Positions 12,918 to 25,453 are shown, counted from the first letter of the stretch. The stretch is 64,000 nucleotides of DNA from Dryococelus australis (GCA_029891345.1 CM056993.1:230111265-230175264), one strand, 5' to 3'. The notes: generated by a model from the sequence alone, not told the origin. Numbers and translations are program-made.

Positions 12918-15900
12918 GTATGGCTGGTCCAATCCACACTTCTAGAGCAGAGAATCGTCCACCTGGAATCGCCGCTTCAGAGTGGGGCAAACCAGCCGCC
13001 ACTAAATGAGACCAGGACAGCATCACCAGCACCACCCAGGACAATGGTGTAAGTCAGTAACCAACACCCCTTGCCAAACACCGTTAAGACCAATTAAAAC
13101 TATGCTATTGGTTTAGTGTTAAAATCTTAGACAAATGTGCCATTCAGACTTAACCGGGCATGCGTCAACGTTCAGTAGCTCAATTTCTGCTGGAAAACAC
13201 TCGACTCAAAAAAGACTAAATTTTTGTTAGTTTGACTCTACTCGACTCAATTTTTTGAATTTCGATCCATCACTAAATAATAGCTGATATTCCACTGACA
13301 TCATCTATAATCCACTGTAGCCTCTGCTACAGCAGTGCCCCTCTCCAGCAAGAAACGTTAGGTCGCTCATGCCATTGATTTCCCATGCCACCAGGTATTC
13401 AGCACACCGCTACCCTGCCACCTATATGATGGCTACCTGCATGCACCAATGTTTGCCAGGTGCTTCCTTACCTCCTTTCAACTCCAGCTGTGGTGTAATA
13501 ACTCACATGCATCCCTGCCATGCAGTGGGCTGCCATTGCTCTCTCCCCCTACATGCCTCTCCCCTCTTTCAACACTCTCAGTTGCAGCATACATAAACCC
13601 CACACAGTCCTTAATTAGGCTAGTTGTTTTTGGCCAGTGTCCCAGCCACAACTCCTGTGTTCCTGCTGTTCATCTTCAGAACATTGCTGCCACCATACCT
13701 ACATGCCATGCTGGAGAGCCAGTGTATGGACTATGTCTCCAGCATTTTCATTGACACCTTAGTTATGCCTGTTACTCTCAGCTACAGTAACATGCTGTGG
13801 TTCAGCCACATGGTCACCTCACATCCACCTACTACTGGCCAACATCCAATGCCCTGTTACTCAAGTCTGAGTATTGGGGTTATCTTCACCCCTGTGCCAC
13901 ACAGCTGTGTTGACCACGTCTCACTACATAGTTGACATCTAGATCCGACTCTTCAGACCCAAGTCAGGACGAAGACGGGGTGTGATGAAATAAAACAAGC
14001 ATTTCCCATTCTGGAGTGTGCTTTCTTATCCTGTTGGCTATCTTTTGATTTGCCAGTTCCCCTTTCTTCCCATTTTGACCTATCGCCCTCTATTGTTCTT
14101 CTAGGTATAGGTATGAAGCTAGATCCCTTTCTGCCTTTCAGGCAGAAAGGCAGGGCAGCATTCCATTTTATGCTGGGGAATGTCATATAGCAAGAATACT
14201 ACCTTGTTAGTGATTACCAGGGAGGAGTATGAGAACCTTCGCTTACCCTGTTGGCGCAGCACTTGGTTGTTAGCAATATCTTGTCCTCCTGAGTGCTCTT
14301 TGGAATAGACTATTCACAGTGAAGAGAGCATTTTGAAAAGCCCTCCCATTTGGAATAATAGCCTGACACATGACAACTGGCAGGCTTGCCACATTACCTA
14401 GTCTATGGGAGTTTTAAGCGGGTTAAGGCAGTGAAGCCTGGTAGGTCATATGGGCTGGTTTTGTGTGCATTTGCCCCTGCCTTTAAAGAGTCTGTATACA
14501 GAGTCGGCCTGGTCGGGCGGCAGCAAGCTACATACGTGCTGGAGGTGGCTATGAGTGCTATTTATGCTGGCTCACCACCTGCAGGCAGGCGCTGAAGCTG
14601 ACTGTTGACTGGCTGAGGTGGACGATGCTCTGAGCCTTGTCCGGAGGCGGCTGGAGCTGACTAGTCTGGGTGCTGCTGGGCTTTGGGTGGCGGCGGCAGG
14701 TGGTGTTGACTTGACGTACTGCATTGACGATGCCCAGTCCCAAGAGGGGCAGTCAAAATCAAAGGTGGAAGATGACTAGATGGGGAGCCACACTGCTCTT
14801 TTGGAGGGGCTCAAACAGATTTCTAGGGTTGAATGAATGAGGCGTGATGCCCCTGCAGTCAGCAGGTGCCTTGTGCATGTTCCAGAGTGGAGCAAAGGTT
14901 GAAGGCAGACTTAGTTGGGTTATATGGCAATGTGGTCACCTACCTCACCCTTGGGGGATGGCATTTACAAGAAAGTAGAGAAGCACAAATCACCCTTGGA
15001 ATCAGAAAGCCATGAATAGACTTGAATGTATTTATTCTGAGTAGAATAACTACGGTGACCTATACTAACTCCAATACTTTCGTGATTACCAAGCAACTGG
15101 CAGAAATTACGTTAATAACAAATGAAGGGGACCTGTTAGGCAAAGAGCAAGTCTATAACCATCTAATAAAGATGTTGTTAGAATGACTCTAACCCTACTG
15201 TTGTCTAGTGGAGTCCTGAAGGGATGGGGTAAGCACTTCCAAGTAGAGTGTGTGTAGCAAGGGTTTAAACGAGCTTTGCTGGTAGTAGATCCGAAAGAGA
15301 CATAGGTAGCAGAGATCCCTAGCACTGCAATGGCAGGATGAGCTGCTGAGTTTTCAAGGCAGAGGTTGACAATGTGATGATAACTGGTGTTCTGAAGGCT
15401 TGTCCCACCTGAAATACGGTCGACAGCCTTTCAGCTTTCTTCAGTGGATCAGACATCTTTGGCCAGGTAGCTCCTCCCTTAATGGGCGGCGTAATCCCTT
15501 GCTGCGCTCTCTTGGCAAGGGATGCAAGCAGAGTAGTTCTGCGATTGCAGGTGGTATCTGAGGCTTGCTTAGGGACAGACTCGTTTCATTCAGCTAGTTA
15601 GGCAGGGGCGCATGATTGACGTACGTATTTAGTACAACTGGCGACGTTAGCATATCAGTTTTCTGGGTGAAACTGTCCCTGGTTCATTCCTCAGGTGGAT
15701 GCCCTGAAATCTCATGGGTTGAGTTGAAGTCGGAGAAACAAAAAAAGTTATTGCCAGCAACGCATCATGTGTCTATTCGCTCCCCGTTCCCTTTGCGACG
15801 TAAACTCGGATCATGGTGTTCGGAAGTAGGAGTGATGTAAAACTGTCACTGGAAGTCTCTGATGTTGCCTTCCGTAACTCACGATCTTCTGTGTGCTCGC

Positions 15901-16260
15901 TTGAGCTGGCGTGTGACAGCCAGTTTTCCTCGTAGCGCTGTCTCTTCCAGGCAGCAGTTGGGTGAGGCAAGAGCCCGCTAATGGCTTCAACCCCCTGAGG
16001 ATAGTGTGTTACGGGATTTGTACTGGTTTTGGGTGAATGCACACACCTTTCTTGTTTACATGTAGCTCACATAGAACAGCTGAGGGCTGTACGTACTATA
16101 GATCTCTTTATACAGTTTGACCTGTGAAAATGCAAATTCAGTTACACCTTCTTATTTAAGTTCTCCATGTTTATGTTTTCCCACAATTAGCACCAATTTA
16201 TTCAGGTCCCGTTTATTTGACATAACAAATAATCTTAACACTTGCTCTCAAATTGCATCA
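12918..16260. other. No supported gene; hairpins present
   Basis: The open frames in this interval overlap on several frames and strands and carry no recognised domains. Two clean inverted repeats occur: 14126-14150 (11-bp perfect arms, 3-base loop) and 15494-15523 (9-bp perfect arms, 12-base loop). They may be remnants of MITEs or simple hairpins. Confidence 0.35.
14126..14150. repeat. Short perfect hairpin
   Basis: CCTTTCTGCCT and AGGCAGAAAGG are perfect complements separated by three bases. No U tract follows and the genome is eukaryotic, so a terminator role is not implied. Confidence 0.7.
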
Positions 16261-16268
16261 AAAAATTT

Positions 16269-16509
16269 TAGAGATGGGTTGAACGTTTATTTTAGAGATG
16301 GGTTGAACGTTTGAATTTCGAACCGAACCCGAACTTTAAGGTTATGTTCGTTTCGGTTTGAAATTTATTGCCACGTAAAAGATTGGTTTTAGTTTGGCCC
16401 AAAAAATTTACACGCGTTCGTGTTCGGTTCAAAAATGTGCTAGAAACGAACATCAAAAACAAACTTTGAAACGAACAAACTTTGTATTTTTAAGGTGGTT
16501 CTACATATT

Positions 16510-16547
<38 letters not shown>

Positions 16548-16764
16548 GTAGGGCTGAACTATGAAGACATATGTGCGAGGATAAGACATTTTTTAAAGTT
16601 TGGTTCAAGTTTTCAGTTCTAGTGAGACAAACTATAGCATTGTTCGGTTCAAGTTTGGTTCGTGTACAAATTTAAAGGTTCGGTTCAGGTTCAGTTTGAT
16701 AAAAATATTCTAAGTTAAGTTCTAGTTCGGTTCGGTTCCAAAATCTGGGTTCATCCCACCTCTG
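16269..16764. mobile_element. hAT-like MITE (496 bp) with perfect 8-bp duplication
   Basis: The left end TAGAGATGGGTTGAAC and the right end, read in reverse complement, CAGAGGTGGGATGAAC match at 13 of 16 positions. The element is flanked by AAAAATTT on both sides (16261-16268 and 16765-16772). An 8-bp target duplication with short terminal repeats of this kind is the hAT signature. Inside are GGTTCGGTTC/GAACCGAACC-type subterminal repeats and a (TA)n tract. No coding capacity. The left end is tandemly duplicated (24-bp unit, 16266-16289 and 16290-16313). Confidence 0.8.
16514..16544. repeat. (TA)n microsatellite
   Basis: An uninterrupted run of about 15 TA units lies inside the MITE at 16269-16764. 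Confidence 0.95.
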
Positions 16765-17153
16765 AAAAATTTGTTATATTCCTGCTATTAACGCCTTGGA
16801 AAACAAATACAAATGGTTTATTTATATCTTGTTTCTCCATCACAGATAAAAACCATCAGTTTGTGACCCTTCGTGCGGAAATAAATTTTCGAATTGTGTA
16901 CGAGATGTTTGATTGGGTAACATCTGGTAACTTTGTGCACACATGGAGACTTTATTTTACAGTGTGCACCTGGAATTTGCCTCAAAGCAACATGGCAGCC
17001 TGTGAATATTTATCTCTTTTTTTTTTTCTCCATGTATAGTGCACACCCCAGAAATTTTTTCCTTTATTTTGGAAAAAAAGGTGCACAATAGATGAGTAAA
17101 TACAGTATTTGTTCTTATTTTTATTTTTGTCTTAATGTTCGGTGTATACAAAC

Positions 17154-17307
17154 CAAAATACAGTAATTTCTGTGCCTAAAGAAAGTAATAACCTGACTTC
17201 ACTGTCTACAACCAATACTAAAGTAGCGGCCTGATACCATACCCAATACAGAAACATCGGGAAAAGGCGAAGTATTGGTACTAAGTATAGGTATCGGAAC
17301 AATTCTA
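17154..17307. mobile_element. Right-end fragment of a hAT-like element (same family as 56661-58682)
   Basis: The segment aligns with 58527-58682. Shared features are CTAAAGAAAGTAAT, GCCTGATACCATA, GGGAAAAGGC, AAGTAT and GTATCGGAACAA near the end. Its terminus GGAACAATTCTA matches the inverted terminus of the complete copy (TAGAGTTGTTCC type). The left part is missing or too diverged to find. The upstream stretch 16950-17130 carries GTGCACA-type repeats not seen in the complete copy. Confidence 0.7.
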
Positions 17308-18164
17308 AAAAAAATCCTCTTGAAAAACTTTTTTTATTGTTAATATTACAGTAGTAGATCATGTTTTATTTATTTTGACAAAACCTGACATAATTTTATG
17401 TACGAGTTGAAGATCGTCCATTTCTATTTAATTTACATTGGCTATGTTAGAGGATAAAACTTTTGAAGATTGATGTTATACTGTATTTGTAATTGTATTT
17501 TAAATTTTTTATAGCTGGAAAGTGTTTACTGCAGAAGAAACAAGAAATACATGACATGAGGTATGTTCTAGATGAAATTTTAGCAATTTCCCTCAATTTA
17601 CAATTTTTTCTTTGTCTTCATGGAAAGTGTACATAAGGGGTTTCACTGTATATACATCCACATGTATTTAGCACTTCAAAAAGTCAGAAGAGTGTTCAAA
17701 CCCAAACTCACAATGGATGTTGTGGTGCTGAAGGCGTGAGCAAAGGGCCTTGCTCTATGACCACTCCTATGTGTCACATGGCAGGTAAGTTGCATGTGAC
17801 TGCATCTAACCTAAGCTAGCGCTAAGCCTTCTGCCACTTAGGCAAGTACTTAGGTGCATCCTATCCTAATATAAATTACCCTCTTATTTAAAAGAAAATT
17901 AATTTACACTAACTATTCAATGGTGTATGTACCAGTCCAGAATCTTTGGGTGCTGCTTCACAACTCAATGGTGGTCTCTACACTGGACGTGTTTTCAGAA
18001 GAGGTTCACGCGGGTTCTTGTTTACAGTCTGGTTGGTGGGGGAGGGGGGTACTTCTCTGTGGCTGGGTAGTCTGTGTCTGGCATGCGTATTGTCACAGTT
18101 CGTTTCTCCCACACAATTAACACTGAGTCAGCATGGTAGTACACTGGTTACTTTGGGCTGTCTG

Positions 18165-19655
18165 TTCAGCATGGATCGATACATTTTCTCGATACTTGAT
18201 ACAAAAACATTCTCATGATACTCAGTGCCGATACTTTTCTCAATACCAAATTAAAATTGTCATGAACACACAACAACTTGGCCAAGAAAATTGCTTATTT
18301 TACTAGTGTTGACACACACTGAAACTATATAAAAACTCACATTACACTGGAAACAAATGGTGGACGGCTTGTAACCCAAATGTCCTTAACCAATGATAAA
18401 CCAACACAGTCTCCAGTCTATAGCATCAGGTTTCCAAAATAAAAGCTGTAATCAAACATTGAGGAAAATGATAGCTCAGTACACAATTATTTTGCGATTT
18501 AGCAGTTTTTTTTAATTTTGCAACGTTAAGTAAAGTACTGTAACGTTAAATAAATATAATTATCTGATTCACCCAACGTGGCTTAGCCCGTGGAATACGC
18601 AGACTAGGCCACGAAAGGTGTATCAGATAATTATAGAATTTTTTTGTGAATATTTAATAATGCAGTTGAATCATAGCCCTCGAAATATGTGGGCTAGGCC
18701 AGGATGAGTGTATCAGATAATTAAGGTATTCATTTTTGTGAACATTTAATAATGCAGTTGCATCAAATAATTATGGTATGTGTGAGATGTACAATAACTA
18801 CTCAATTGGCTCGCTTGTGCCTAACGGTGCAAGTTAGCAACTCTCTACCTGCTTTTATTGTACCTGAAATATATATCATAAAAGTGATAAATGGGATAAA
18901 AATTAATTTAATGAAAAATATTGGTGTAGCATTTAATTTTGGTATATATTGGATGTACAAAAACTACTCAAGTTGCACACTTGTGCCTATCGGCGTTCAC
19001 TCACAACTCTCAACCTGTTTATTATACCTTAATTATGAACCAAAACAGTAAATGTCAAAAATCATAACTGTTGTATGCATGGGTTGGCTAAAAACACTTC
19101 AAGGTGCTCTCAGCTATGTGAATATAGTCATGAATAAAATATTGTATATTATTGTACACTTTTACTTTTAAAATTTAATAACTTTTAAACCATTCATCAA
19201 ATCTTGACCCGCGAAGGCATTTTGGAATGCTTCCGAGAAGCTTTGGAATACTCACTGCCAGCAGAGATAATTATAATACATATTTAAAAGTTGCTGTTAA
19301 TATCTTGCAAACCGTTGGACATAGGTCAAATTTTATAGGTGCATTGGAATGCCTGAAAGGTGCAGATTAAATTATATTACGCTTTTCGAAAGTATTGTAC
19401 ACATTCTGAAATTTATGGTAAGCTCATACCATAATTATGGCACAAGAAAATGTGTGTTAGAGGCAGGTTAAATTATGGTATTCTTTTCAAAAGTATTGTA
19501 TGCATTCAGAAAGTTATGGTATGCTCGTACCATAATTATTGCTTGAGAAAGTGGGTGTTAAAATTTGATACTTTTGGATATTATTACGTGATACTCGATA
19601 CTATAAAGTATAGAAGGTAACGAAGTATTGCTGTATCGAGGATCCCATCCGTATT
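18165..19655. mobile_element. Candidate inverted-repeat element with internal duplications
   Basis: Both edges contain ATCGATAC-type motifs in opposite orientation (about 18170-18210 and 19620-19655), similar in style to the hAT-like ends elsewhere in this window. No clean target duplication could be found. Inside are an imperfect palindrome (18556-18634), a duplicated block (AATGCAGTTG at 18660 and 18750; ATTTAATAATGC shared) and a roughly 100-bp repeated segment around 19400-19540 (AAAGTATTGTA...CATAATTAT). It has no coding content. Confidence 0.35.
18556..18634. repeat. 79-bp imperfect palindrome
   Basis: The left arm ATAATTATCTGAT...CGTGGC..TAG matches the reverse complement of the right arm at 26 of 31 positions, around a 17-base centre. 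The right arm's motif GTGTATCAGATAATTA recurs at about 18708, so the unit is partly tandemly repeated. Confidence 0.7.
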
Positions 19656-19781
19656 TTGAGGTTATGTACTATATTTCTCCGGTATAAAATCCAAATTCGC
19701 ATCCAATATTTTCCCGAATGCTTTTTCTTGTTGGCCAACTGAAAAACTAATAATTGAGAATCCACTGTAGTTCCTCCGTTG

Positions 19782-20120
19782 GTAAATACTTCTGGAAAGC
19801 CTCACCCACTGGTAGAGGCGATACTACATGGAGAAGAGATGGCCCTGGGCTTAGCCTGCTCTTGCTTCGGGGCCCACCAGCAGTCAAGCAAGCATCAACC
19901 CATCTCGGACACCTGTACCCCCAGTAGCACTGTACATCCTGAGGAGAACATCGGCGACCAGCAGCCTGCACGCCAACTGGAGCAGCAGCATCGACGGATC
20001 ATCAAGACCCCAAATAATCCAGTGAATAAGGGACAGCCCATTCACAGAATCGTGACAGTGACTACTGATTTTGTTCTGACGAGACAGGCCACTACCCATC
20101 TTATATACAGGTTCGGCACC
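19782..20120 (+). repeat. Unrecognised repeat family, copy 1 (possible coding relic)
   Basis: A plus-strand open frame here (19779-20252) resembles a frame at 28296-28649. Both have a xHPxxxAxL segment near the start and then QLxQQ, IK, RxV and DFV...QAT in the same order and spacing. The DNA segments are also about the same length (roughly 335 bases). I do not recognise the protein. It may be a decayed retroelement gag or a domesticated sequence. It lies just downstream (in ValRS sense) of the KMSKS exon, on the opposite strand. Confidence 0.4.
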
Positions 20121-20343
20121 TTTGAAACATTAAGACACCTCGTACTTATATTTCTCGTGATTCTGGCATCACAAATGAAAACCAAGATTTGTGTTACATT
20201 TAACCTCAAACGTCGTGGGTCAAAGTTCGATGTGAATAGCCCCAGCCAGTAGACTCTCTAGTTGGGCACGTGTCAACTTATAACTAAATTCATTAATAGA
20301 TTAAACTATAAATTATCGTCAGTAGTTCAAAAAATATACTCAC

Positions 20344-20574
20344 CTCCAATGAAATGCCCATTATAACATCGATGGGATCAATCACATTGCCAAGCGACTT
20401 GCTCATCTTCCTGCCGTGAGCATCACGGACAATGGGATGCAGGTACACCTCTTTGAAAGGCAGCTTCTTTAGGATTTTCTGTCCCAGAAACACCATACGA
20501 GCCACCCAAAAAAACAAGATGTCATGTCCCGTCTCTAGTAAACTGCCAGGGTAGAAATTTTTCAAATCTTCACT
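20344..20574 (-). CDS. ValRS: Valyl-tRNA synthetase, exon 5 of 5 visible (KMSKS loop)
   Basis: The exon has 77 codons in phase 0, starting [20 protein letters not shown] and ending [12 protein letters not shown]. It carries [11 protein letters not shown] and the class I signature KMSKS within [14 protein letters not shown], which stabilises the aminoacyl-adenylate transition state. The acceptor is TTTGTAG right of 20574 and the donor is GTGAGT at 20343. The exon that should follow (family GLHNQLL-like, then GTDALRFAL) was not found between 1 and 20343, so the next intron is probably over 20 kb or the gene continues outside the window. No frame damage is seen. Confidence 0.95.
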
Positions 20575-21128
20575 CTACAAAACCGTGAATAAAAAGTAGG
20601 CTGTGAAAAACATCTTATAAATAGCTAAAATTAGGGTTTTATGTTACACAACTTGTATACAGAAATGCTACAGACTAAGGGTTAGTGTGATTATCAAAAC
20701 ATGTGAACCATGCTGGTGCTGACACAACGCTCATAAATTATGCATCATGTTCAAAAAGGGGTGCTGAACCATTACTGATTCAACTTCCACACAATTACAA
20801 AGAATTATTAAATCTGTGGTTGCAACGTACATGTTGGTAACCAGGGTAACAACAGATGTGTGGTGGTCAGTGTGCAAGTTGTTGCACTGCAGCAGTATAC
20901 ATGTTCAGCCATTTGGCAGTGTGAAGGCTTACCCCTTGGTATCAGTCCACAGAAAACTTGAACATATACATTTTTTGTGTAAGTTCCATCACAAAAGTTT
21001 AATCAAATTTTTTGCATGACAGACCATAAACTTGGAACTTCCATAAAATTGTTACAGCTTCCCTGTTTTATACATTTTTTACTGGTTTCCACTCAAGTGA
21101 TTATTCATTGCACCATATAACTGATTGA

Positions 21129-21381
21129 GGCCGCTGTGGTCAGACTAATTGCCTCCCACTTAGGTCAACTGGGTTCGGTTACTGATGGGGTCACACACTG
21201 ATTTTCACATGTAGGAATCATGCCAGATATTGCCACTGGTCGGTGGGTTTTCTCGAGAATCTCCCATTTCCCCGCCCTTCCATTCCAGTGCTGCTCCATA
21301 CTCACCTCATTTCCCTTTTACTGGCTCTAAATAATTCTACGATAGCCACCCAAATATCTCCACACTACTTCACTGCCAATT
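21129..21381 (+). mobile_element. tRNA-derived SINE, copy 1
   Basis: The head contains a pol III A-box-like TGTGGTCAGACTAATTGCC and a B-box-like GGGTTCGGTTAC. The body CCACTGGTCGGTGGGTTTTCTC, CCGCCCTTCCATTCCAGTGC, TGCTCCATACTCACCTCATTTC and GCCACCCAAATATCTCCACAC aligns, in order, with the reverse complements of 23390-23648 and 59503-59772. Three dispersed copies with a tRNA-like head define a SINE family. Confidence 0.75.
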
Positions 21382-22439
21382 ATTAAAATTATACTAACAA
21401 TTGCAGTCAAGCAATAATTACTTTAAAACATATACATAATACACAATGCTTTTTAATTTGATGAGTCTTAAAACATTAAATAAAATATAAATAGAACACT
21501 GCAACAAAATTTCCATATCCCACTTAAGATCTAGTGTTCAGAGAACAGTTCAATAAACGATGCGAGGAGAACTGCTGTTCTAGAAACTCACTGCGGTGAC
21601 AGTAACAAAAACTCAGTAAATATGTGCCACAAGTGGTTTCATCTCAGGTAAAGAATGTCTAATGGTGGTGACTTAGCAATGTATTTTTCAGTTAAGGCCA
21701 TGTTAGTGACTATAATCTAGCAGCCATCACTCACATACACCCACATGCAAGAATGAACAGCATTATTACAGCACTCCAGATAGCACGTACATGTACTAGT
21801 AGCTTTGATCCAGCCACTGGCTCATCCCTTTAGAACACAGCCACGAAACTAGGCTATTAGCTGTGAGTCAGTTGACTGAAAACACCATCACCTGTGCTAT
21901 TCAATATTATTTTTAAAATTATGTTGATTGTTTTGCTAGCTGGCACGTACATAGTGCTTACAATTTCATTGTAGTGTATGTCAGCTGTCAGCATTTGCTA
22001 AGATGACAGGATTGTGAATAAAGTCTTTTGTACCCATACTTTTTACTTCTAGTTTTTTTTATTTTTTTTTTTATTTTGGAGTGTTTAACCTCTAGTAATG
22101 TAGTTTCTATGGTCCTCCTGAGAAATGTGTCACTGCCAATGCAACACACTGTAGAATTGCAATATGTTATAATGTTTATATTTCAGGAATTATTTTTATT
22201 TGCTGTATTTCTGTGTAAAGGATAGTAATTGATTTAATGTTTAGACAATTGTGGCAATCATAATTTGTTTATATTTTGTACATGTGCGTTTTTTCCAAAT
22301 TTATTATTTTATTTGAGTCATTGCATCAGTAGTATAATCACCACAGGATAACAGTGTAACTTTTTCAAGGAGTTAGTAAGAGAGTCACGTCTGTGTGTTG
22401 CACCATTTGATGAAACTCAATGTACTGATGTCATAGTAG

Positions 22440-22830
22440 GCCGACGTGTACGCCTGCGTGCGCATTGTAATACTTTGATTTCGAGACCCATGTCAGTGTT
22501 CACAAGCTATTTTTAGACCTTACCGCAATCTGCGAAGCCACAATTGGACCACGTTTACTTGATGCAATATTTCAGGCAGCATAAGGGTTAGCACGAATTT
22601 CTTGTTGTCAGTAAGTTTTGTCAAATCACTTAAGTTCGTTGTCATAAGTTTTGTCACTTCAGTTTGTCTCAGTTTATCAGCGATGTAGTGTTCGTGCAGG
22701 GCAGCGAGTGACCACGCTACCATTCTCTCTCTTGCTTTGTTTTCTTTAATTTATTACGAGTGTCAATTGTTTGTGAAGAGACAGCAATAAACTTCAGTCA
22801 ACATTTGTCATTTTTCATTTATTTCTGTTG
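22440..22830. other. Possible solo-LTR-like segment
   Basis: The moderately GC-rich stretch with an AATAAA near 22786 and T-rich downstream sequence resembles an LTR R/U5 region. No pair and no target duplication were found, so this is only a possibility. Confidence 0.2.
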
Positions 22831-23319
22831 GCACTACTGGATAACCACACATTCAAGTGTTCTATTTATTTCTATGCTACGAGTCTCAAACTTTAACCAA
22901 CTGAGTTAGTCCGAACTAGTGTTTGCTGCGAACTCCCATGAGTTTTCGTACAGCAAGAAACACTACAACAGGCTCCCTTCCCTGGGTCAGACAACCAAAC
23001 AGCATATTTTCCACCTTTGTACCTGTCTGTTGGTGTTCATTCAAAACAAGAACCACAATTTTTTTTTGTGTGTATTAATAATAAACCCCAAAGATGCAAC
23101 CCAATGACTTCTACAGCCTCATGCTACCACTTCAACCAAGGCATAAATTATGAGATATGGTGGGAATAGGCTACTAGGCTACTGATTATATTATCAAAAG
23201 TAGATAGAATGCTAAATTACTAGTTGCAGGCAGTACTAGTGGATACACACACAAACAAAATTCAGACAAACACATTTTCCACGTGGATGCATGGTCATGC
23301 AATGTTTCGCTGGCTAGGG

Positions 23320-23372
23320 CAGCTTCATCAGGCGGCAAGATGGTGGCCAACACTCACCGTCTGATGAAGCTG
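23320..23372. repeat. 16-bp inverted repeat beside SINE copy 2
   Basis: CAGCTTCATCAGGCGG and CCGTCTGATGAAGCTG are complementary except at one position, with a 21-base loop. The neighbouring AATGTTTCGCTGGCTAGGGCAGCTTCATCA wording is a recurrent repeat style in animal genomes. The function is unknown. Confidence 0.6.
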
Positions 23373-23389
23373 GTACGGAGGCCTTTATT

Positions 23390-23648
23390 GTACGAGTGGT
23401 GTGGAAAGGTTTGGGTGGCTATTATAGGAGTCTTGAGAGCCAATGAGGGTGAAATGAGGTGAGTATGGAGCAGCTCTGGAATACAATGCAAGGGTGGAAC
23501 TAGATATCCCTGAGAAAACCAGCTGACCAACGGCATTGGCCAGCATGATTCCCATGTTTGAAAACCCGGGAGCCAACCCACAAGGAATCAAATCCAGTTT
23601 GTCTTGGTGAGATACGAGTGCTCTATCAGCTGCATCACCATGGCCCCT
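23390..23648 (-). mobile_element. tRNA-derived SINE, copy 2
   Basis: Read on the minus strand, an A-box-like TGATGCAGCTGATAGAGCAC and a B-box-like GGATTTGATTCC are followed by the same body as the copies at 21129 and 59503 (GTTGGTCAGCTGGTTTTCTC, TGCTCCATACTCACCTCATT, GGCTCTCAAGACTCC, GCCACCCAAACCTTTCCACAC). The sequence GAGCACTCGTATCTC in the head looks like the D-arm of a tRNA. Open frames across it (23354-23690) are shadows. Confidence 0.8.
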
Positions 23649-23756
23649 TGTAGCGAACCAGAAATAATTGTACAAAGCAGACTGGACCACAACTATTTAA
23701 TTAAAGAAACCCCTCTTGCTACATAGTTCCATGTTTTCAAACGCTGAATGCAAAAC

Positions 23757-25036
23757 TATGGATGGGCCGATACCGATACTGATTAACTGACCAATGCTAC
23801 GACCATCGGCATTGGCCGCATCTGAAAATTATTCAATGATTAATATTCACTGATTAGTAGCACTAATTTATTTAACAGAATGTTAAATGACCCGGCATGC
23901 TACATCTCGTATAGCATTAACTTACCACATCCATCAATTATATATTCTGTCCGAAACCCAAAATTAAATATATTCGAAACAATTGTTTTTGATGATTTGT
24001 TCCAGTTATTTACATTTTATCGTATTTCCTGGTGGTACATTCACCTAAGATTGCATGCACCATTCGTTTTTGGACACTACATAAATGCAAAACAACACAG
24101 TTAATCGACAACTGGTGCTATCGATAGTATTGTTTACATCCTGCAAGAGTTCTTGTTTTTTGTTTTGATTTCTTCTTACATTTTTACTGTTTTTACTGCA
24201 TTCTTAGGTTGGCGACAATGAGAAAGCAATTCTTCTCATGCGTTTACTGAACTCATAGGTTGGCAGCAATGAAAACGTATCATCACACATTCTATGACAC
24301 TGTTGTTATTGTAAATGGAAAGTGAAAGCAAGTACATTATATTTTGACGAGCATAGTTCTCATTGGAAACTGTTGGCTGAGGTTTTTGTTAGAGGGTTAA
24401 AGGTCTGAACAAGACTCGACAAGTATTAATTAGCAAAAATTGTTGCAAATAAATCAGTCACCATTTTAACCAAGGGATTGAGAATAGCTCTGCCAATGAA
24501 GAAATACTAAGCGAAAATATTAATATAAATTGAAAAATGTTGCTCAATTTCAAGTGAATATTTAGTTAAATGCATTTCAATAAGTTCTTATTAATGAAAT
24601 CTTTAGGCTGCTGGTTTAAACAAACAGGCATTTTGAGGTTATGTATGGAATTTCTCAAATTTTAAAACCTAAGTCAGCATCAGATTGCTTGAAGTTTTGA
24701 AGGTTGACTTTAATGAACTCAATTAGTAATGAATGCTGTATTATCTGGTAACAGTTTTTCCTTGACTGTTAAGTCACTTATTTGACCAGTTAAATTGTCT
24801 ATCTCACCATTTATTATTAAAATTAGTGTTTTATTTTATTTCAATGCTGTAGGCATCCAATACAAAGTGATTAAAGTGTTCACAAAATTGAATACTTAAA
24901 TTTAAGTAATAAACAGTATTTTCAAATACTGGGAATTGGGAATTATGATTGTGCTCATCAAAACTGGTATCGACATCACTGTAATCAGCAGCATCTGCAG
25001 TTCAGAATCGATACTGTTGGTATCGGCACATCCCTA
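23757..25036. mobile_element. hAT-like non-autonomous element (1.28 kb)
   Basis: The left end TATGGATGGGCCGATACC and the inverted right end TAGGGATGTGCCGATACC match at 16 of 18 positions. The flanks are TGCAAAAC (23749-23756) and TACAAAAC (25037-25044), an 8-bp target duplication with one difference. TA(G/T)GGATG-type ends with 8-bp duplications fit the hAT superfamily. The AT-rich interior has no transposase-like frame. The interior repeats CATTCTTAGGTTGGCGACAATGA and ACTCATAGGTTGGCAGCAATGA near 24200-24270. Confidence 0.82.
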
Positions 25037-25453
25037 TACAAAACAATTGTAATGTTCTCAAAATACATACAAGAGGCAAAAACATTTACAAAGTGCATTT
25101 AAAGCCAGAATACCAAATTCAATTCTTATAATGATCACAAAAATATGTCTCGACTGAAAAATATCCATTGTAAATTATCAATTAAATGTTACAACAAAAG
25201 AGGGGTGATTGACAGATCCTATCAAAGTCCTCTCGATAAAATCATAATTTTAAAGAAGGGTGGCCTTAAGGCCCTACCACAACCCTCAACAATATTAAGC
25301 ATTCTCAAACAATGTATAGAAAATAATTAAAATTGTTAAATGCCCTCAGAACACTAAAATATTTAAAATATTTTTAAAAATCCATTGATCGTGGCACCTC
25401 CCTGGACACTGAGAAAAAATTGGGATACGAGTGTCATGTCAAACAATGTAATA

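Noticed and set aside
13369..13935. Overlapping plus-strand frames of about 75-103 codons
   Set aside because: Three overlapping frames open at once in a C-rich stretch with no domain; base-composition effect.
1..20343. Continuation of ValRS after the KMSKS exon
   Set aside because: I scanned the minus-strand frames for the expected GTDALRFAL-type and anticodon-binding segments and found none.
21129..21200. Possible tRNA gene
   Set aside because: A and B boxes are present but there is no cloverleaf-compatible acceptor stem, and the sequence is the head of a three-copy SINE family.
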